A stretch of 64,000 nucleotides of DNA from Aphelenchoides besseyi (GCA_024699855.1 JAMPIQ010000002.1:8246001-8310000), one strand, 5' to 3'; counted from the first letter of the stretch, positions 28,082-41,090 are shown. Notes: generated by a model not told the origin, from the sequence alone. Numbers and translations: made by a program.

Positions 28082-31000
28082 TTAACTAATTGGGCAAAAC
28101 TCATCGGTTCGGCGTTTAAAGATCAATTCCCCAATGGCATCTTCATGTCGATTGTTGGCTCCTGATTTCAGATCACACATCGCCAACAATTTCTCAACTA
28201 CTGCTTGAATGAGAAATGATGAAAGTTGAACTCCTTGATCGTTGTCGTAGAATTGTTCAAAACACGCGGTTTCCGGCAATTGATGTTGATGCCTATACAA
28301 TTGGAACGCTCGTTCAACCAACTTGTCGCAATCCAAAGTGTCTGCGAAAGCAATCTCGGGATTTCGTTCGAACATTAACGCCACGATGCTCAACAACTCG
28401 ACAAGTAATTGACGGTGCTCTGGAGTTGGAATGTCCGACATCATCGCTTCCATTTGATAGGCGAATGTGAGTTCGCGTTCAACCATTATCAATAACGTTG
28501 GATGTTGTGGTAAAAGATGACCAGCGATTATGATGCCGCCTTTGACTTTTTCCAAAACATCCCACACACGATTGTATAAATTCGGAGGACAACGATTGAC
28601 CGCACCATTGAGTCTTCTAACTTGTAGTTTGGTCCTAAACAAAACACCTGTAAACGAACTGATATTCAAACTTACAAAATGTGCCAGTTTTTTCTTGTCA
28701 TTAACATCGATAAAAGATCTCGAACGACTGAAAAGATTTGAAGTTTAAAAAGTGACAACGAAAGAAGCAATCTATCATTAAGAATAACGAAAAAAGAAAA
28801 CTGGAATTACCGGTCGGTGGCAAATCGTAGACAGTAATCGTTTTCTTTCGGTCTGAAATTCAGATGCAACTTCTTTCAGTAAACATCACTCACTTAATTG
28901 TTTGATTACGGAAAGTGGACATGAACAATGAAGAAAACTAATGAGCTCCTTAAAGTCAACGTTACTTTTAACTACTCGTCGTTTACTTACATTCGCTTGC
29001 ATTCCGTGTTGCTTCACGTACTCTAACAACAATTGCAATGCACGGGTTAGCCACTCAAGTCGAATCGTTAAGACACCGTCGAAAGCGTGCGTATGTTGCA
29101 CTATCAAATCGGCACAAGCAATGATCAACTCCTGTTGAAATGCCGCAGCCTGAGGTTCTGAATTGGAGCAGCAACCTGAGAACAATGCCGAAGCAATTTC
29201 ATCGGGGGTTGAAGGTGCTGAGATTGTAATTTGAACGCACGACTTCATTCCAATTATCACTTGTTTTCCACGAATAAGCATTGAAGTTAAACCGGGAGCC
29301 AACGAAGTGACGATTTTGTGCAAATAGGAAGCACAGTAACGAACAAGAGACCAATCGCGAGTTTGACAGGCCTAACAATTGTAAGCGAATCGAACGAACA
29401 ACAAACTTACCACTCGATAAGCACGTTCCAGATGTGCGTGAAGGGTGTCTGCAATAAAACAGTCAACTATTTATATTGTTTTCAAACGTACCTCCTTGAA
29501 CAACAAAATTTCCTCCATACCGTTTCATCATGATTGCAATAGCCATTGACAATTCCCGCAAACTATCGACATCTGATTGTGTAATAATCGTAAACAAAGA
29601 ATGTTCTTCCATGTTTCTGTAAGGAGTTTCGTCGATCGGAGTCTGTTCTTCGTCCATCGCCAAAGTCTTAATGCTGGATCGCGACTTCCGATGCGAGTTT
29701 TTAACATCCAACTCCTTGAAAATGTCAACATCCAGCTCGATGTCATCCAAATTGACAAAATCAATATATTCCAGACAGCCGGTATTCAGCAACTGATGAA
29801 TACGACCGATTCTTACTCGGGTTCGGTTAACAAATCCGTTTTTCATTCCAACCAGAAGATCGAGAATCTGTTGAAAATATTCGCCAACAACGTTGGCTTC
29901 TCGCAAAATTATGCAAAAAGTGGGATGACCAGCTAACTTCCATCGTCGAGCAATAAACTCGATATCACGCTGAAAACAAATCAACAACAACAAACAAGTC
30001 GTCTTACCTTTACGTCTTCAATCAAAGTCGAAGGATCAGCATTATTGTAGAAATCACTTAACTCGAATGTCAGCGGGTAACAAATAATTGTTTCGCCGCG
30101 TATTCGAAAGATTTTCGATGTGTTCAATGGGCCAAAAGGTCGTGGAGGTCGACCGCCCAATTTCAATCGCGAGTCTCGACCAAGATGTTCAAAAACCTGA
30201 AACAATCAATCGTGTTCTTGAACGAATTATCAGCTATTACTTTGACCATCCTCCACGATGGCCAGATTTGCACCGGTTCCACTTCGTGGGGAGTTTGTGT
30301 GGTTATGCCGTAGGTGGCTAGCATCATTTGCAGTTGAGCAGACTCGCTGATCAATGCGATTTGCACCACTGGATCACCTTCCATACGACCCTGAAATTGA
30401 TGGTTAATTCACTGTTCATAACGAACGTTTTCACATGCTGAATATTAATAGTGGAAAAGAAGAAAGAAGAGAAAGACAAAATACAAAACAACAACTAAAA
30501 CCAACGAGGCTTGTTGACCAGGGACAAATTTCTTGAAGTTGTTTTAGATGATCGTTTAGAATAACGTCATTATCTCGCTGAAACAATTGATGCAAATAGA
30601 ATCGACGAAAATAACATTTTTATACTCTTACGATTGTTTACCTCAAATGCCGAATGTCGGTTCACAGATTTGGGTCTCAAACTCGCAGGTAAATGACGAT
30701 AAATTGGATCGATATCCGAGAGATGCACAAGCTTTTCGCGAATCAAAATCGCAATAACATAGAGAGCATTAGACCACAAATGAACTCCAAATTCCGCAGG
30801 ATTGACGGCTAAAAACAATCCAAAACCTTCAAAGAATTTGTTGAAACTGACCGTAGAAATCCTGTGAGTTGGGCGATTCACGTTCAGCATCCATATGATC
30901 TTCTTCAATGCAATAACATTCAGGAACTACTGATGCTCCACCTAAAACACAAATCAAAAGATGAAATTCAAGTTGAAACCCACAGTATTCGGCCGGAACA

Positions 31001-32519
31001 GTCAACGATTGCAACTTCTCCCAATAGCGATCAGCCAAAACATCGTTTCCCTTAAAGTGAGCTAAAACCAACGAATAAACGAAGAATTAAATGCTTAGAA
31101 GAACCGGTGATAACAATGTAAAGCAAGAACATTGGAAATTGACTTTCAACGCCTCGGAAATTGTAAGTCTCCTCTTTCGTGTAATATGCTTTGGTTGTAT
31201 CTTCTTTTTCAGTTCGATATCCATCGCGAAGAAACCGTTTCAATCCAAACCTTCCCTCTAAATGTCGAACACATTTATTCAACGTTGATTCGTAAAGCGA
31301 ATGATCGTGTGTTGCAAATGCAGGCCATCCAACAGCCATCAAAAGTGCAGCATCGGTATTCTGAAGTACGAATTAGTCGACTTAGCATTGTAAAACAAAC
31401 CTTTGAATTCGATTCGCGAGGTAAAATCGTTTCAAATGTCGTGCGATTTCGATTATGACCGTCGATGTCAACGTAGATAACAGAAGCCGAAGTTCCTTTT
31501 TGTCCAAACAAATTCAAACCATTCACTGCTTCAAGAGCTGCCTTAAAAATAGAATGAGTAAACCGATTACAGAGCGACCTGCACACTTTAACCAAACCGA
31601 CACTACTTGCACTTAACTCCGGAGTCCCGTTATTATACCGATTTCCTCGCTCCCACCTAGCATACAGATCGATAAATGCAAGAATTTCAAACTCACATTC
31701 CAAAATCGGCCATACGATATGCTCTTTCGCAATAAAACACGAGATTCTGAAGAAAAGAAACTTCGTGCATCGTGAATACGACCTGAAGAAGAACAATTAT
31801 TCAGCGATTGTTTGATTTCGCATAATACTTGTGTTCCAGCTACAGTCATTTTGACCAGAATCAGAATGTATAGTCCGACCAAATCCATTTGTAAGTGGCC
31901 GAATGTCGTTGATGGAATCTCTAGTCCCGTTTGAAGACAGAAACGAGCGTGTAACGCAAATTCCGGCAAATGGTTTGTTTTAAATGCATTGATCTGAACG
32001 ATTTCTGATCAGCTTCAAGAACCTTACAATCACTAACCTTGTCAACTTGTTGCATCCACGAAAACAAAATTCCACGCATAGTTTTCACGGCCGATTGCCT
32101 CAGCTCAGTAGTCCTTCCTCTATCATCGTCCAATCTCCTTAAAAAGATTTCTATTATTGAACTTAACCAGAAAAACTCGCTGATAAGCCGTGGCCGTAGC
32201 CCAAGAGGCGAATGCACACCAAATCGAATCCTTGACATAACCAACGGACTTGTCGATCGAATAACGCGGAAATAGACCGCTAGTTGGGTTCTGGTTTTCG
32301 ATGATAAACTTCTCAACTGAAACACAAAAACTTCAACAGTTGTTCCAAAGAATCAAACTCACGAAAAGCGTAGACACTGTCAACACGACTCAATCGACTT
32401 TGCGATACTTTGGTTCGTTCCAATTGCAATGGCGACAAATATGCTTGAGTAAATCGTCTCAATCGTTTACTTCGTTCGGACATCGTGAAATAGGCGATTC
32501 GTGAATTAAGACAAAACAA
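28082..32519 (-). CDS. phosphorylase b kinase regulatory subunit beta
   Basis: This is a scaffold and regulatory subunit of the kinase that activates glycogen phosphorylase. Landmarks along the protein are [92 protein letters not shown] and [14 protein letters not shown]. Together they form the glucoamylase-like N-terminal domain and the middle region of the PhK alpha/beta family. The C-terminal block ([20 protein letters not shown], then [16 protein letters not shown]) and the final CPIS fit the beta subunit (human ends CLIS) rather than alpha, which ends in a prenylation box. The start is MFCLNS at 32519 or MSERSK at 32483 in the same frame; the second looks more natural. There are many short introns. 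Stop TAA at 28082-28084. Confidence 0.93.
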
Positions 32520-33082
32520 TCAACCTCTAAACCAAGCACTTCCCATGACAACTCGAACTCAAGCTCCAATCAACTCAAAACTCTCGTTCAAATTGGCGGC
32601 TGTTGCGAGCGCAGTTCGAATAATTGAATCGATTTGTCAGCCCAGAAAAATGTTCATTTCTTTCTTTTCTTCTAGTTGGAATCCTGAAAGACGGTCCAGA
32701 AGCACACCGGGCAGAATCGGGCGTTAGCCTGAAACTTTTTCCCTGATGTGGCATTGTGTCTGAATAAATTGTTCGCCTTAAGAAATAAATAAATTTGACA
32801 AAAATAGTCCAATTTGCATGAAGAACGAAATGTTAAAGAGCTTTCGGGCTATCGAATGATACCAAACACTCATCATGGCATTCTGTTTTTGGTCGTTTTT
32901 TCGATCATTTTCTCGGTCCCGCTTTGCGGTGGTCAACTTTAAGTCGTTGTAAAAAAGGTTGCGTCGCGCGTATTTCAATTTCAGCGTGTAGAATTGTTCG
33001 TTATGACGTGCCGTATCTATGTTGCAAATTTCGTGTCGATAGGAGCACTTTTGACAGTTATTTAGCAACTTTTCTATTACAG
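32520..33082. other. promoter interval between divergent genes
   Basis: This region separates the start of the phosphorylase kinase gene (minus) from the coiled-coil gene (plus). A 5' exon of the plus-strand gene should lie here, because its first recognised exon (from 33083) opens without an in-frame ATG. I could not choose that exon. Otherwise nothing is recognisable. Confidence 0.4.
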
Positions 33083-35058
33083 ATATGGAGAAAAAAAAAA
33101 CGCTCAAAAACAGGCTGCTGCTCGAGCTGGAATTCAAAAACGGCAACAAGAAGTGGAACGACGACGTCAGCAGGGCGAAAGGATGAACGAGAAACGCCGA
33201 CGACGATCAATGGACGATGGACTAGTTGCTGGACCTTCGATGCAACAACCGCCAGCTCCTCCAGTTGTCACTCGTTCCAATGTGTCCAACGAACTTGTTA
33301 ATGCTCGCATTCAAATCTTGGAACATCAACGGTATTTTTAGAAGTTAATCTGTTGTTTAATGTCGATTCTTTAGAACGATTGCAACTTTGACCGAAGAAA
33401 ACGTTGAATTGCGTCGTGAGATTGCCGAACTTCGTCAAGAGAACTCGGAACTTACGTTGATCAATGAGACATGGTCGCTCTTACAAGAAACGCTGTCTCA
33501 ACAATCTTCAAGCAGTTCAACTCCGAGATCTCGACAAACTTCTGGTCAAACAGCACAACAATCGGCATCTGATTCAAACGTCACTTTTGGTGCTTCAACT
33601 TCTCAAAATCCAGCACCGTCCTCAAGCCGCAATACTCTGTTCAGTGGAGTACGAAAAGTATTTGGAAACCTGAAAATTCGGCAGAAGAATGAATGGACGA
33701 AACGTCTACGAGAACTTGGGGTTCCGATTGATACCACCGACAAAGTAAAGTTCACCGCTGGACAATGTCGAGATATCCGCCGTCTCCTCAACTTGCGTAA
33801 GCGTCAGTATGGAGCTTTGGCAAAACTTTGGCCAAAACTGATGTCTTACGAATCTGTTCGATTAGCTCAATTGAATCAGGTCGAGGAGATTGGTGGATTT
33901 GGTTCAACGGAAATTCGGGACAACAAGAATCGAGTGGTGTCAATTTGTTTTGCCAAGGATGTTCGTTGTTTGGCCGTCAAGTACATCGAAAGACTTGTGC
34001 ATTACGAATGGAATGATGAAACGCCAGAAGCAATCAATTTGGTTTTCACCGCAGATGGAGGTGGTCGATACGTCAAGATCGGATTTTTCTGCTCAACTCG
34101 AGTGGCGAACCCGGGATCACCTCGCAACTTGGTTGTTGTTGCAGCATACGATGGACCAGAGCAAACTGAAGTTTTGAAGGTGGCAGCTTCAAAGATCTTC
34201 GAGTTTGCCGCGGAAGTTGCTCAACATGGCTTGGAGATCGATGGTAAACAACTGAACGTCGTCCCACTCTTCTCGTCTGACATCAAAATGTTGAGCATCG
34301 TTGCCGGCACAAACCCACCAGGTGCTCGATTCTTTTGCCCATGGGGGAATGTGGATCGACATGAACATCGACTTCAAGAAGCTGAATGCGTTCCATGGAT
34401 TGATGATCAACGCCCAAATCGTCTCATCAATTTGCCGCTTATCAACTTTGCTGTTCCACCTCTTCACGTTCTGATGCGTTTGGTCAACGGCCCTTTGGAG
34501 CAAATGTGGAAAAACGAAGAGCAGAAGAACCAGCTGAAGTCGATTTTCCGTCTTGCCGGAGTCCAACTAACTCACAAAACGAAGTCGTTGCTCAATGGTG
34601 GTGATTGTCAAAAATTCTTGAACTTCATCATCGATACGCACGAACGATGGGAAACTGACCGATCGACTAGCAATTTCAACGATCTCGAATACCATGAAGT
34701 CTTCTTGGACATTGGGCGTTTGAGCAAGTATGCTTTAGTCATCGACAGAAGTTTCACAGAAGACGAATTGTTGTATTTGGACGAAACAATTGTTCACGTT
34801 GCCACATCATGGCGAAACAACAATTTGCCGTCCATCAACATGCTCCACTTTGTCGAAGCTCATTTGTTGGATTTTGTTAAGCGATTCGGATCATGGGGCC
34901 GATTTGGTGAACAGATCATCGAGCACGTTCACAAATATGGGAACAGAAGCGACGATCTAAACTTCGGCTTCAATGAAAACAAGCGGCTCCAGCATTTTCT
35001 GACCGATCATCTCCGTCTTGTGTTAGCGGACCGTTCATTAGTTGTTTTTAATGAATAA
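33083..35058 (+). CDS. coiled-coil protein, possibly transposase-derived
   Basis: The first recognised exon (33083 to about 33332) is very basic (QEVERRRQQGERMNEKRRRR). The second is one 1.67-kb exon with no intron, unusual in this window. A leucine-zipper-like coil (LTEENVELRREIAELRQENS) is followed by a Ser/Gln-rich linker and about 430 residues of folded-looking sequence with LVFTADGGGRYVKI, FSSDIKMLSIVAG, FFCPWGNVDRHEHR and PPLHVLMRLVN. These motifs resemble, from memory, a repetitive family in hydrozoans, rotifers and other invertebrates (GDGA, then DxK, CxWC, PDxLH) suspected to derive from a DNA transposon. That link is uncertain. No terminal inverted repeats were seen around it. The in-frame ATG at 33183 is the earliest visible start; sequence upstream to 33083 reads open, so a 5' exon is probably missing. 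Confidence 0.72.
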
Positions 35059-36121
35059 ATAAACGATAAAATAAATTGTTGTCAAAGCAAAAAAGACGCT
35101 TCCAAGCGGACCAAAAAAATCCCGTTTGAATTGGCGCGCATTTTCAAAGAGCGAAAAGCTAACGCCGGCTTTAGCTGTCGTCTGCCCGGTGTGCAGAAGT
35201 GGTTTCCAGAAACCACATCTGAAGATCATTCTTTTCGACCCAAATGTTTGTGCTCTTAAATGTCAAGTTTTGCGAATAAGCTCTTTCTTTCTAATCGTCT
35301 AATCTTTTTCGTTCGTCAATGAACGACTAAAGATTATTGTTCAGAAACGAACGACTAGGACTTCAAACTAACCCACTTGTTGTTTTTGGCTCCAAATTGT
35401 TTATTCTTTTTGCTTTTCGTGCCTCCGTGGCCACAGAATCTATTTCCAAAGCGAGAGCTATTTTCGTCCATTGGTGAAAACAAGTAAGTTGATTTTGCAG
35501 CGTCTGCTAACCATACGGTTTATTTCCACGGAACTCTGAGTGGTCGCTTGTGATTTATTTGTCCTATTTCACCGTTCCGAAATTCCATTGCATGTTCTTC
35601 ACGTGAATTGTGTCGAACGGCGGACCTTGTTTTCATTTCAACAAAGAAGATGATCATACGAGGAAAACGGGAGCGCGTGTGTGCACCCGACTTGGCGACG
35701 AAATGATAAGTAATCATCTTTCGGAGGTCACTTGCCCGTATTGACATCACACTTCTTTTTGGAATTCCCGTGAATTAAACATTCGAGTGGTTTCCGGGGT
35801 TGACAGTTCAAAAGTCGTTGAACGATTTGCTCAGTGTGTTCATTTGCGTGACCGTTCTGCTCTCAAACTCGAAGTTCGACTTTCACGCTATTTGCTTCTC
35901 GTACCACGCGTTTACACTTACTAGCTATAAATTCTGGAACAACGACCAAGTTCACAATTGACGAGCACATGTGATACTTTTGAAGATACAAACGTTTAAG
36001 TGGCGCCAGTTGAGATTGAGCGCTCGAATTCATGGGGTTTATCAGCATCACGACCTTTCGCTTAAAAACGTTTCTATTTTCGTGCTCAACTGTTACTTTT
36101 TAATCTTCACTTTGTTTTAGG
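35059..36121. other. intergenic region with no recognised gene
   Basis: The stretch lies between two plus-strand genes. Short frames on both strands lack coding character. It ends in TTTGTTTTAG at 36111-36120, one base before the ATG of the SDR gene, which looks like a trans-splice acceptor. Confidence 0.45.
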
Positions 36122-37018
36122 ATGGTAAAGTTCCTTACGGAATCAGTAGCTGTGGTGACAGCATCGACTAAAGGAATCGGATTTGCCATTGCACGTCAAT
36201 TGGGTAAAGAAGGAGCCAAAGTGATTGTGAGCAGCAGAAAAGAAGCAAACGTTCATGTAAGTCACACTTTATTTCATTGGTTGATGCGAATTACTTTGTT
36301 TTAGAATGCAGTTAAAGCTCTTCAAATGGACGGAATCGATTGTGCCGGTTGTGTTGCCCATGTTGGCATTGCTGAAGATCGTCGGAAGCTGATCGACTTC
36401 ACGATTGAAAGATTCAACAAATTAGACGTACTTGTTTCCAATGCATCTTTTAATCCTCATTACGGAGATCTCATGGACGTTTCCGATTCTCAGTGGGACA
36501 AGTTACTCAATGTAAATGTGGGTTGTCGTCATGTGTTTTGGATTATTGTGATGATTTTTAGGTGAAATCTGCTTTTCTGTTAACTCAAGAAGCACTACCA
36601 CATTTGGAAAAGTCGGAGAATGGAAATATTGTTTTCGTCTCTTCGATCGCCGGCTACTCGCCAATCGATGGAATTGGCGCTTATTCGATCATGAAATCAG
36701 CGTTGGTTGGAGTTACCAAGTCTTTGTCCCAATCATTGGCACGACGCAACATTCGCGTCAACGCGATTGCTCCCGGTAAGTTTTAGGCATTCAGTCTATC
36801 GAATCTAAGAATCTTTTTAAGGAATTATCAGAAGCGATTTCTCGAAAATGCTGCTCAATAAGGAGGAATCGACGGATCCAAACCGTTTGGTACCGTTAGG
36901 TCGATTCGGTGAAGCCGACGAATGTGCCGACGCTGTTGCATTTCTAGCATCAACGAATGCATCATATCTAACAGGCGAAACGATTGGAATCAACGGTGGA
37001 ATGCAAGCACGAGTATGA
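36122..37018 (+). CDS. short-chain dehydrogenase/reductase, DHRS4-like
   Basis: This is an NADP(H)-dependent carbonyl or retinal reductase of the SDR superfamily. Exons are 36122-36255, 36305-36517, 36562-36775 and 36822-37018. The nucleotide-binding motif [12 protein letters not shown], with the basic pair SSRK after beta-2 favouring NADP, is followed by the NA motif (LVSNASFNP), catalytic Ser (FVSSIAG), YSIMK for Tyr and Lys, and [10 protein letters not shown] with [14 protein letters not shown] at the end. The best family match is mammalian DHRS4 ([14 protein letters not shown]). The C-terminus reads QARV rather than the SRL peroxisomal signal of mammalian DHRS4, so a peroxisomal location is doubtful. 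The ATG follows a splice acceptor by one base. The length is close to the family norm. Confidence 0.92.
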
Positions 37019-37090
37019 AGCTTTCTGACTGCTGGTTAGTCAGAAAGATTTTTATTGTTTGCAATCAAGTTGTTTTGTTTTTGTTGTCGG

Positions 37091-37096
37091 AATAAA
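37091..37096 (+). terminator. poly(A) signal of the SDR gene
   Basis: AATAAA lies 72 nt after the stop codon of the SDR gene, which fits a short 3' UTR. Confidence 0.6.
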
Positions 37097-38514
37097 GAGC
37101 TTTATGTCCAATGAATACGATAACTGCTCATGTCCTTGTGATAATGTTTCATCAAAAACAGTTAGCTGATGCTCAAAGAATTGATTGAAAAATGGTGGTT
37201 GTCGATGTTGCATCATATTTAAAGAAATGTGAATTGGTGTTTTCGTTCGTGTAATCAGTCATTGATTTTTGTTCTATCCAAATACGTGCACGAATCAGAA
37301 ATCAACAGATGTTGAGCATACGGTTAAATTTCAAACTGACTAACCGCAATTAGCAAAACGATACACAAATAAGGAACTCTTTGTACATGTTGGGTCTCAC
37401 TGCACGTGTGGTTATACAGTTTTGTGGATCAATTTCATATTTCGGTTTTAGTTCTTTACGATTCGACTTTCAGTGTTGAAGAAAAATGAATTCACCAAAA
37501 GACTCTTATTCGTAGTTTTAAATGTGAACCCGACAGGAACTGATCAGAAGTCTTATAAGCTAGAGAACGTGGGTCTTGTGAAAGTTTGCAAGAAATACTG
37601 GTAACAACTTTCAAATGTTCGAAGTGAAAATGGAACTGTTGGTTACTTTCGTTCTTGAAATCGTGCAAAAGTCGGAAAGGTTCGCTAATCGGTCGGCGAC
37701 TTGATCGTCGACAATGGCACCCGATTTGCTTTAAAATGGTTTTGACGGTCGATCGGAGGTGCAATTTGCGAGCGGCACATTTTGTATTCGGAAATTGCAA
37801 AACCGCTAAGATTGTGCTTAAGCGCTCAGTTGACCTTTTTAACTTCAACCTCGATTGAACAATCTTCGAGTCACGGCATCTCGTTGAGCAAAAAGCCGGA
37901 AATCCAAACAAAACTTTCTTTTTGTTTACTTTCGTTGTTTATGAGAGAAAGTACGAGATTGTTCGTAAACAATTAGGTCAATGGGTGGCACTTCTCGAAC
38001 TCTAAAGCGGAAACTCAGATGTTTGTTAAGACACTCAACGAGAGCGGGAGTAGAGTAGAAAAATGCACAATGGTTAGTGTCAAATCTATTCGAACCTTCT
38101 CGTCCATTTCTATTTTACTGAAATTCGTTCTTTAGTCGAACATTACGACAAGACTTCCGCATCTTTTCAACTGTTCCATAAAATTGAACATCCGCGGAAG
38201 CCTCTGAGTTGTCATTTCTGAAAGGATTCGGGAATCACTTGAGCACGTCAAGATGATCGACCGAATGAAGCAAATCGGGATTCAATGGACGATCGTTATG
38301 CATCCTTTATCGTTGTTTTCGGTGTTCTGAAAGTCTTGCAACAGCAAACGGATTTCTCGACTCCACATTTCTATTCGACCAACCAACCAATCTTCTATTG
38401 TTAATAACAAACTTAAGTTACGATTGTCGTAAACAGTTTTTACGTGCTTGTCTTTATTGAACGTATTCGTGTATTGCTCTTCATCCTCACTGGGACTTAA
38501 TCGTTCAATTCTAG
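37097..38514. other. intergenic region with no recognised gene
   Basis: A minus frame of 139 codons (37492-37911) is the longest open stretch. It has no visible domain and no partner exons, and I do not call it. The region ends in CAATTCTAG immediately before the ATG at 38515, a likely trans-splice acceptor. Confidence 0.4.
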
Positions 38515-40606
38515 ATGATCAATTACTTCGGTTTGTTTCTGTGTGTTCTTCTGATCGAAAGAGTTGATGCAAACAGCAAAACAGCGCCCATTTATCCTCC
38601 GATTCGTCGAATTTTACAGAACTACGAACAACATTTGCTTAAACTGAAGGACAAGCTTCAAAGTCACGAAGCTAAAGATCGAAAATCGCGTGAAGAGTAA
38701 GTTCAATAACAACAACCAATTAGTATGCAACAATTGTTACAGATCAATTGAACCAGGAAACGGAGCCGATGATGAAGCAGTGAAGTTGGTCGAGTCTTTC
38801 GACGAACATCGAAATCGCAAGGCAACAACAGAAATTCAACGAATTGGCATTTTAACAGCACCATCCACTCAGTCTCCCACTTTTCCGTCGACTGATCGTC
38901 ATTTGAAGTATTGGACCCAGTACGCAAGGAAGACCGCTTTAACAACAACAAACAAAACGTCAGAAAAAGAATCCAAGGAGATCAAGAACTCGAACGACGA
39001 TTCCGAACCAATGCTCTTCTCCTCAACTTATCGTAAAAAAACACGATCGGAAAGTAGCAAGAAAGTTTCGAACTCATCGACTGAATCAAAGGAATCAGAA
39101 GAGAATGAAGGAACAACAAGGAAACTGACCGATGGGTTGAAAATGTTCAGTTTGTTTTCGGCATCCTCACCACCGGAAGAACCAAAAAGTGAAGATGACA
39201 AAGAGCCAAACAGAGATAAACAAAAACCGTTTATGCAATCGCTGGCCATTCGACGTTTGAATACAAAACCAGTCGACAATCAGTTGAGGTTTGTTCTCAA
39301 CAAAAAAGTTCTCATTTCGACGCTTTTGTTTTAGTCTTGATGACGATCAGCCGTTTAAACCTGAACTTGATCTCTACAACGTTGAAACAACAACAGAATC
39401 GAAAGCCATTTTGGTCACTACAATCGCTGATGATCAATTAAAACAAACAACGCCTGATGTAGAAACGACAACCGTTGAGGTAGAAAAAATGACAACAACT
39501 TCAACGCCGTTATTTTCTTGGCAACGTTCTTCTTTCGTTACCGCATCGCCAACCGAAACGCCTGAAACTTTGCCATCTCTCGCTCATGTACCAACTTTAA
39601 CGTCAACTATCGTTTACCCGTTAAAACGACGATCATCGATGGCGAAAACACGCGGAGCTGTGAGTTTCACGCCAAATCAAAGAGCTGAATTCGAAACACA
39701 GTCGTTGGAACCAGTGGATTTTGATCGAGAATTCGACTTCACTCCGCGACGCTTCGGAGCCAAACGAAGAAACTATGGTGCTTGGTATCTAAAAGAGGTC
39801 AGTTAGATGCGCGATTAGTCATTATGTATGATCGACATATTTAGAGCGATGGTCTTGATTATGAAGATGAAGAAATTGAAAGTCGTGAATTGGATAAATT
39901 GGTCGATGAAGATGAACGAAATTACGTAATGTTACCACGAAATCAGAAATTTGTGCCCTATCGTTTTGGATACAGACGAAAACGTATGTTAGAATCAAAG
40001 TGCGGTTTAATTTTAACGATCTTTAGCGATTTCAAGTTCCTATTTGTCAGATGACGATTTCGGTTATTTTCATTCGCATTTTGGTTTTCCATCACGAGGC
40101 AGTCATCATTTTCCGTCGATGGTTGAAAGGTCACGAGCGTTGAGTTTGCCAAGAGGCCGTCAAATGGACGATGAGATGAACTCTGAAATGCAAGAAGAAA
40201 CGAATTACATTCATCCGACACCAGAATTGCGATTCTCAACTATAAGATCGGGGATTGCCGGCTCAAATGTCGTTTTACCGCCGAGTGAACCTCAACATGC
40301 AGTCGCTGAAGCTCCGTCACCGGAGGAACAGAAAGAGAACAAAAGTAAGTACTATATCACTGATTAGTTATACATACTTGTTATGCAGTTTTACCATCGC
40401 CTTTGCCCTCAATTCCATCTAATCGTTCCGATTTGTTGATGAGCAAAGAGAACTGCGGCAAAGTGGGTTCGTACGCGAAGATGTTCGGAGTTAAAGACCC
40501 ACAAACTTGGGTTCGGAAGAACTGTCCGTTCGTTCAGACATTTGTGAATGCTCCTTGTTCCGATATTAACACATTTGTGGATTCTTGCTATCGATTTCGA
40601 GTTTAG
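38515..40606 (+). CDS. large secreted protein with four-cysteine C-terminal module, not recognised
   Basis: The start at 38515, directly after CTAG, gives a signal peptide (MINYFGLFLCVLLIERVDA). About 500 mostly polar residues follow: a Lys/Glu/Ser-rich stretch, a Thr-rich stretch (about 39380-39600) likely to be O-glycosylated, and several basic sites (LKRRSS, GAKRRNYG, YRRKR) where a furin-type protease could cut. The C-terminal module (about 40450-40600) has four cysteines with the pattern CGKVGSY, KNCPFVQ, APCSDI, DSCY. It is not an ShK or EGF pattern. I do not recognise the family. Exon junctions visible include 38697/38742 and one at about 40345/40390, introns 40-50 nt. It is probably an extracellular matrix, cuticle or processed secreted product. 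Confidence 0.72.
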
Positions 40607-41090
40607 TTCCAGTTAACTTTGATTAAACACGGGTATTTTTCTTCAATAGCCGCAGTCTTCGCTTTTGAGATTCCTAAGAATATGGTTATCAAAAGATTGC
40701 AGTCGACACTTCAAATCGAATCCCCAGAAAATTAAAGTTGTAATTAGCTGGTAAAACGAAAATAAGCATTAGGACTGACGAGTTAGAAGTCCTGCAATCG
40801 TAATCAAACATCTAAAGCCACGTGTTCTGTCGTTTTGTGTTTTAGACAGTTGTGAAGAGTTTACTTCTGAGTCATCTGGTTATTTGTGATCGATTTCTAT
40901 CATTAAATTTCTTTTATAAGCGAATACCTCAGCGTTGTTCTGGTCGACTCGAATCTGACAAGTTTTGGTCAAATTCACTGGTTTCGTAGCGATTTCGACC
41001 GCTGTTAATTACGATTCGAAAACAGACGCCAATGGAGAGTTCTGAGCGTCTGCGGCAATAGCTTGTCAGTCGCGATTTGAACGACTAAAA
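40607..41090. promoter_or_regulatory. region upstream of CDK1
   Basis: There is no open frame of note in these 484 nt between the secreted-protein gene and CDK1 on the same strand. It should hold the 3' UTR of the first and the promoter of the second. No specific element was identified. Confidence 0.4.

Noticed and set aside
32760..35100. Search for terminal inverted repeats around the possible transposase-derived gene
   Set aside because: Only AT-rich direct similarity (AAATAAATTGTT) was found near both ends; no inverted pair or target duplication.
37492..37911. Minus-strand open frame of 139 codons between the SDR and secreted-protein genes
   Set aside because: No domain, and no splice partners or start context; likely chance.
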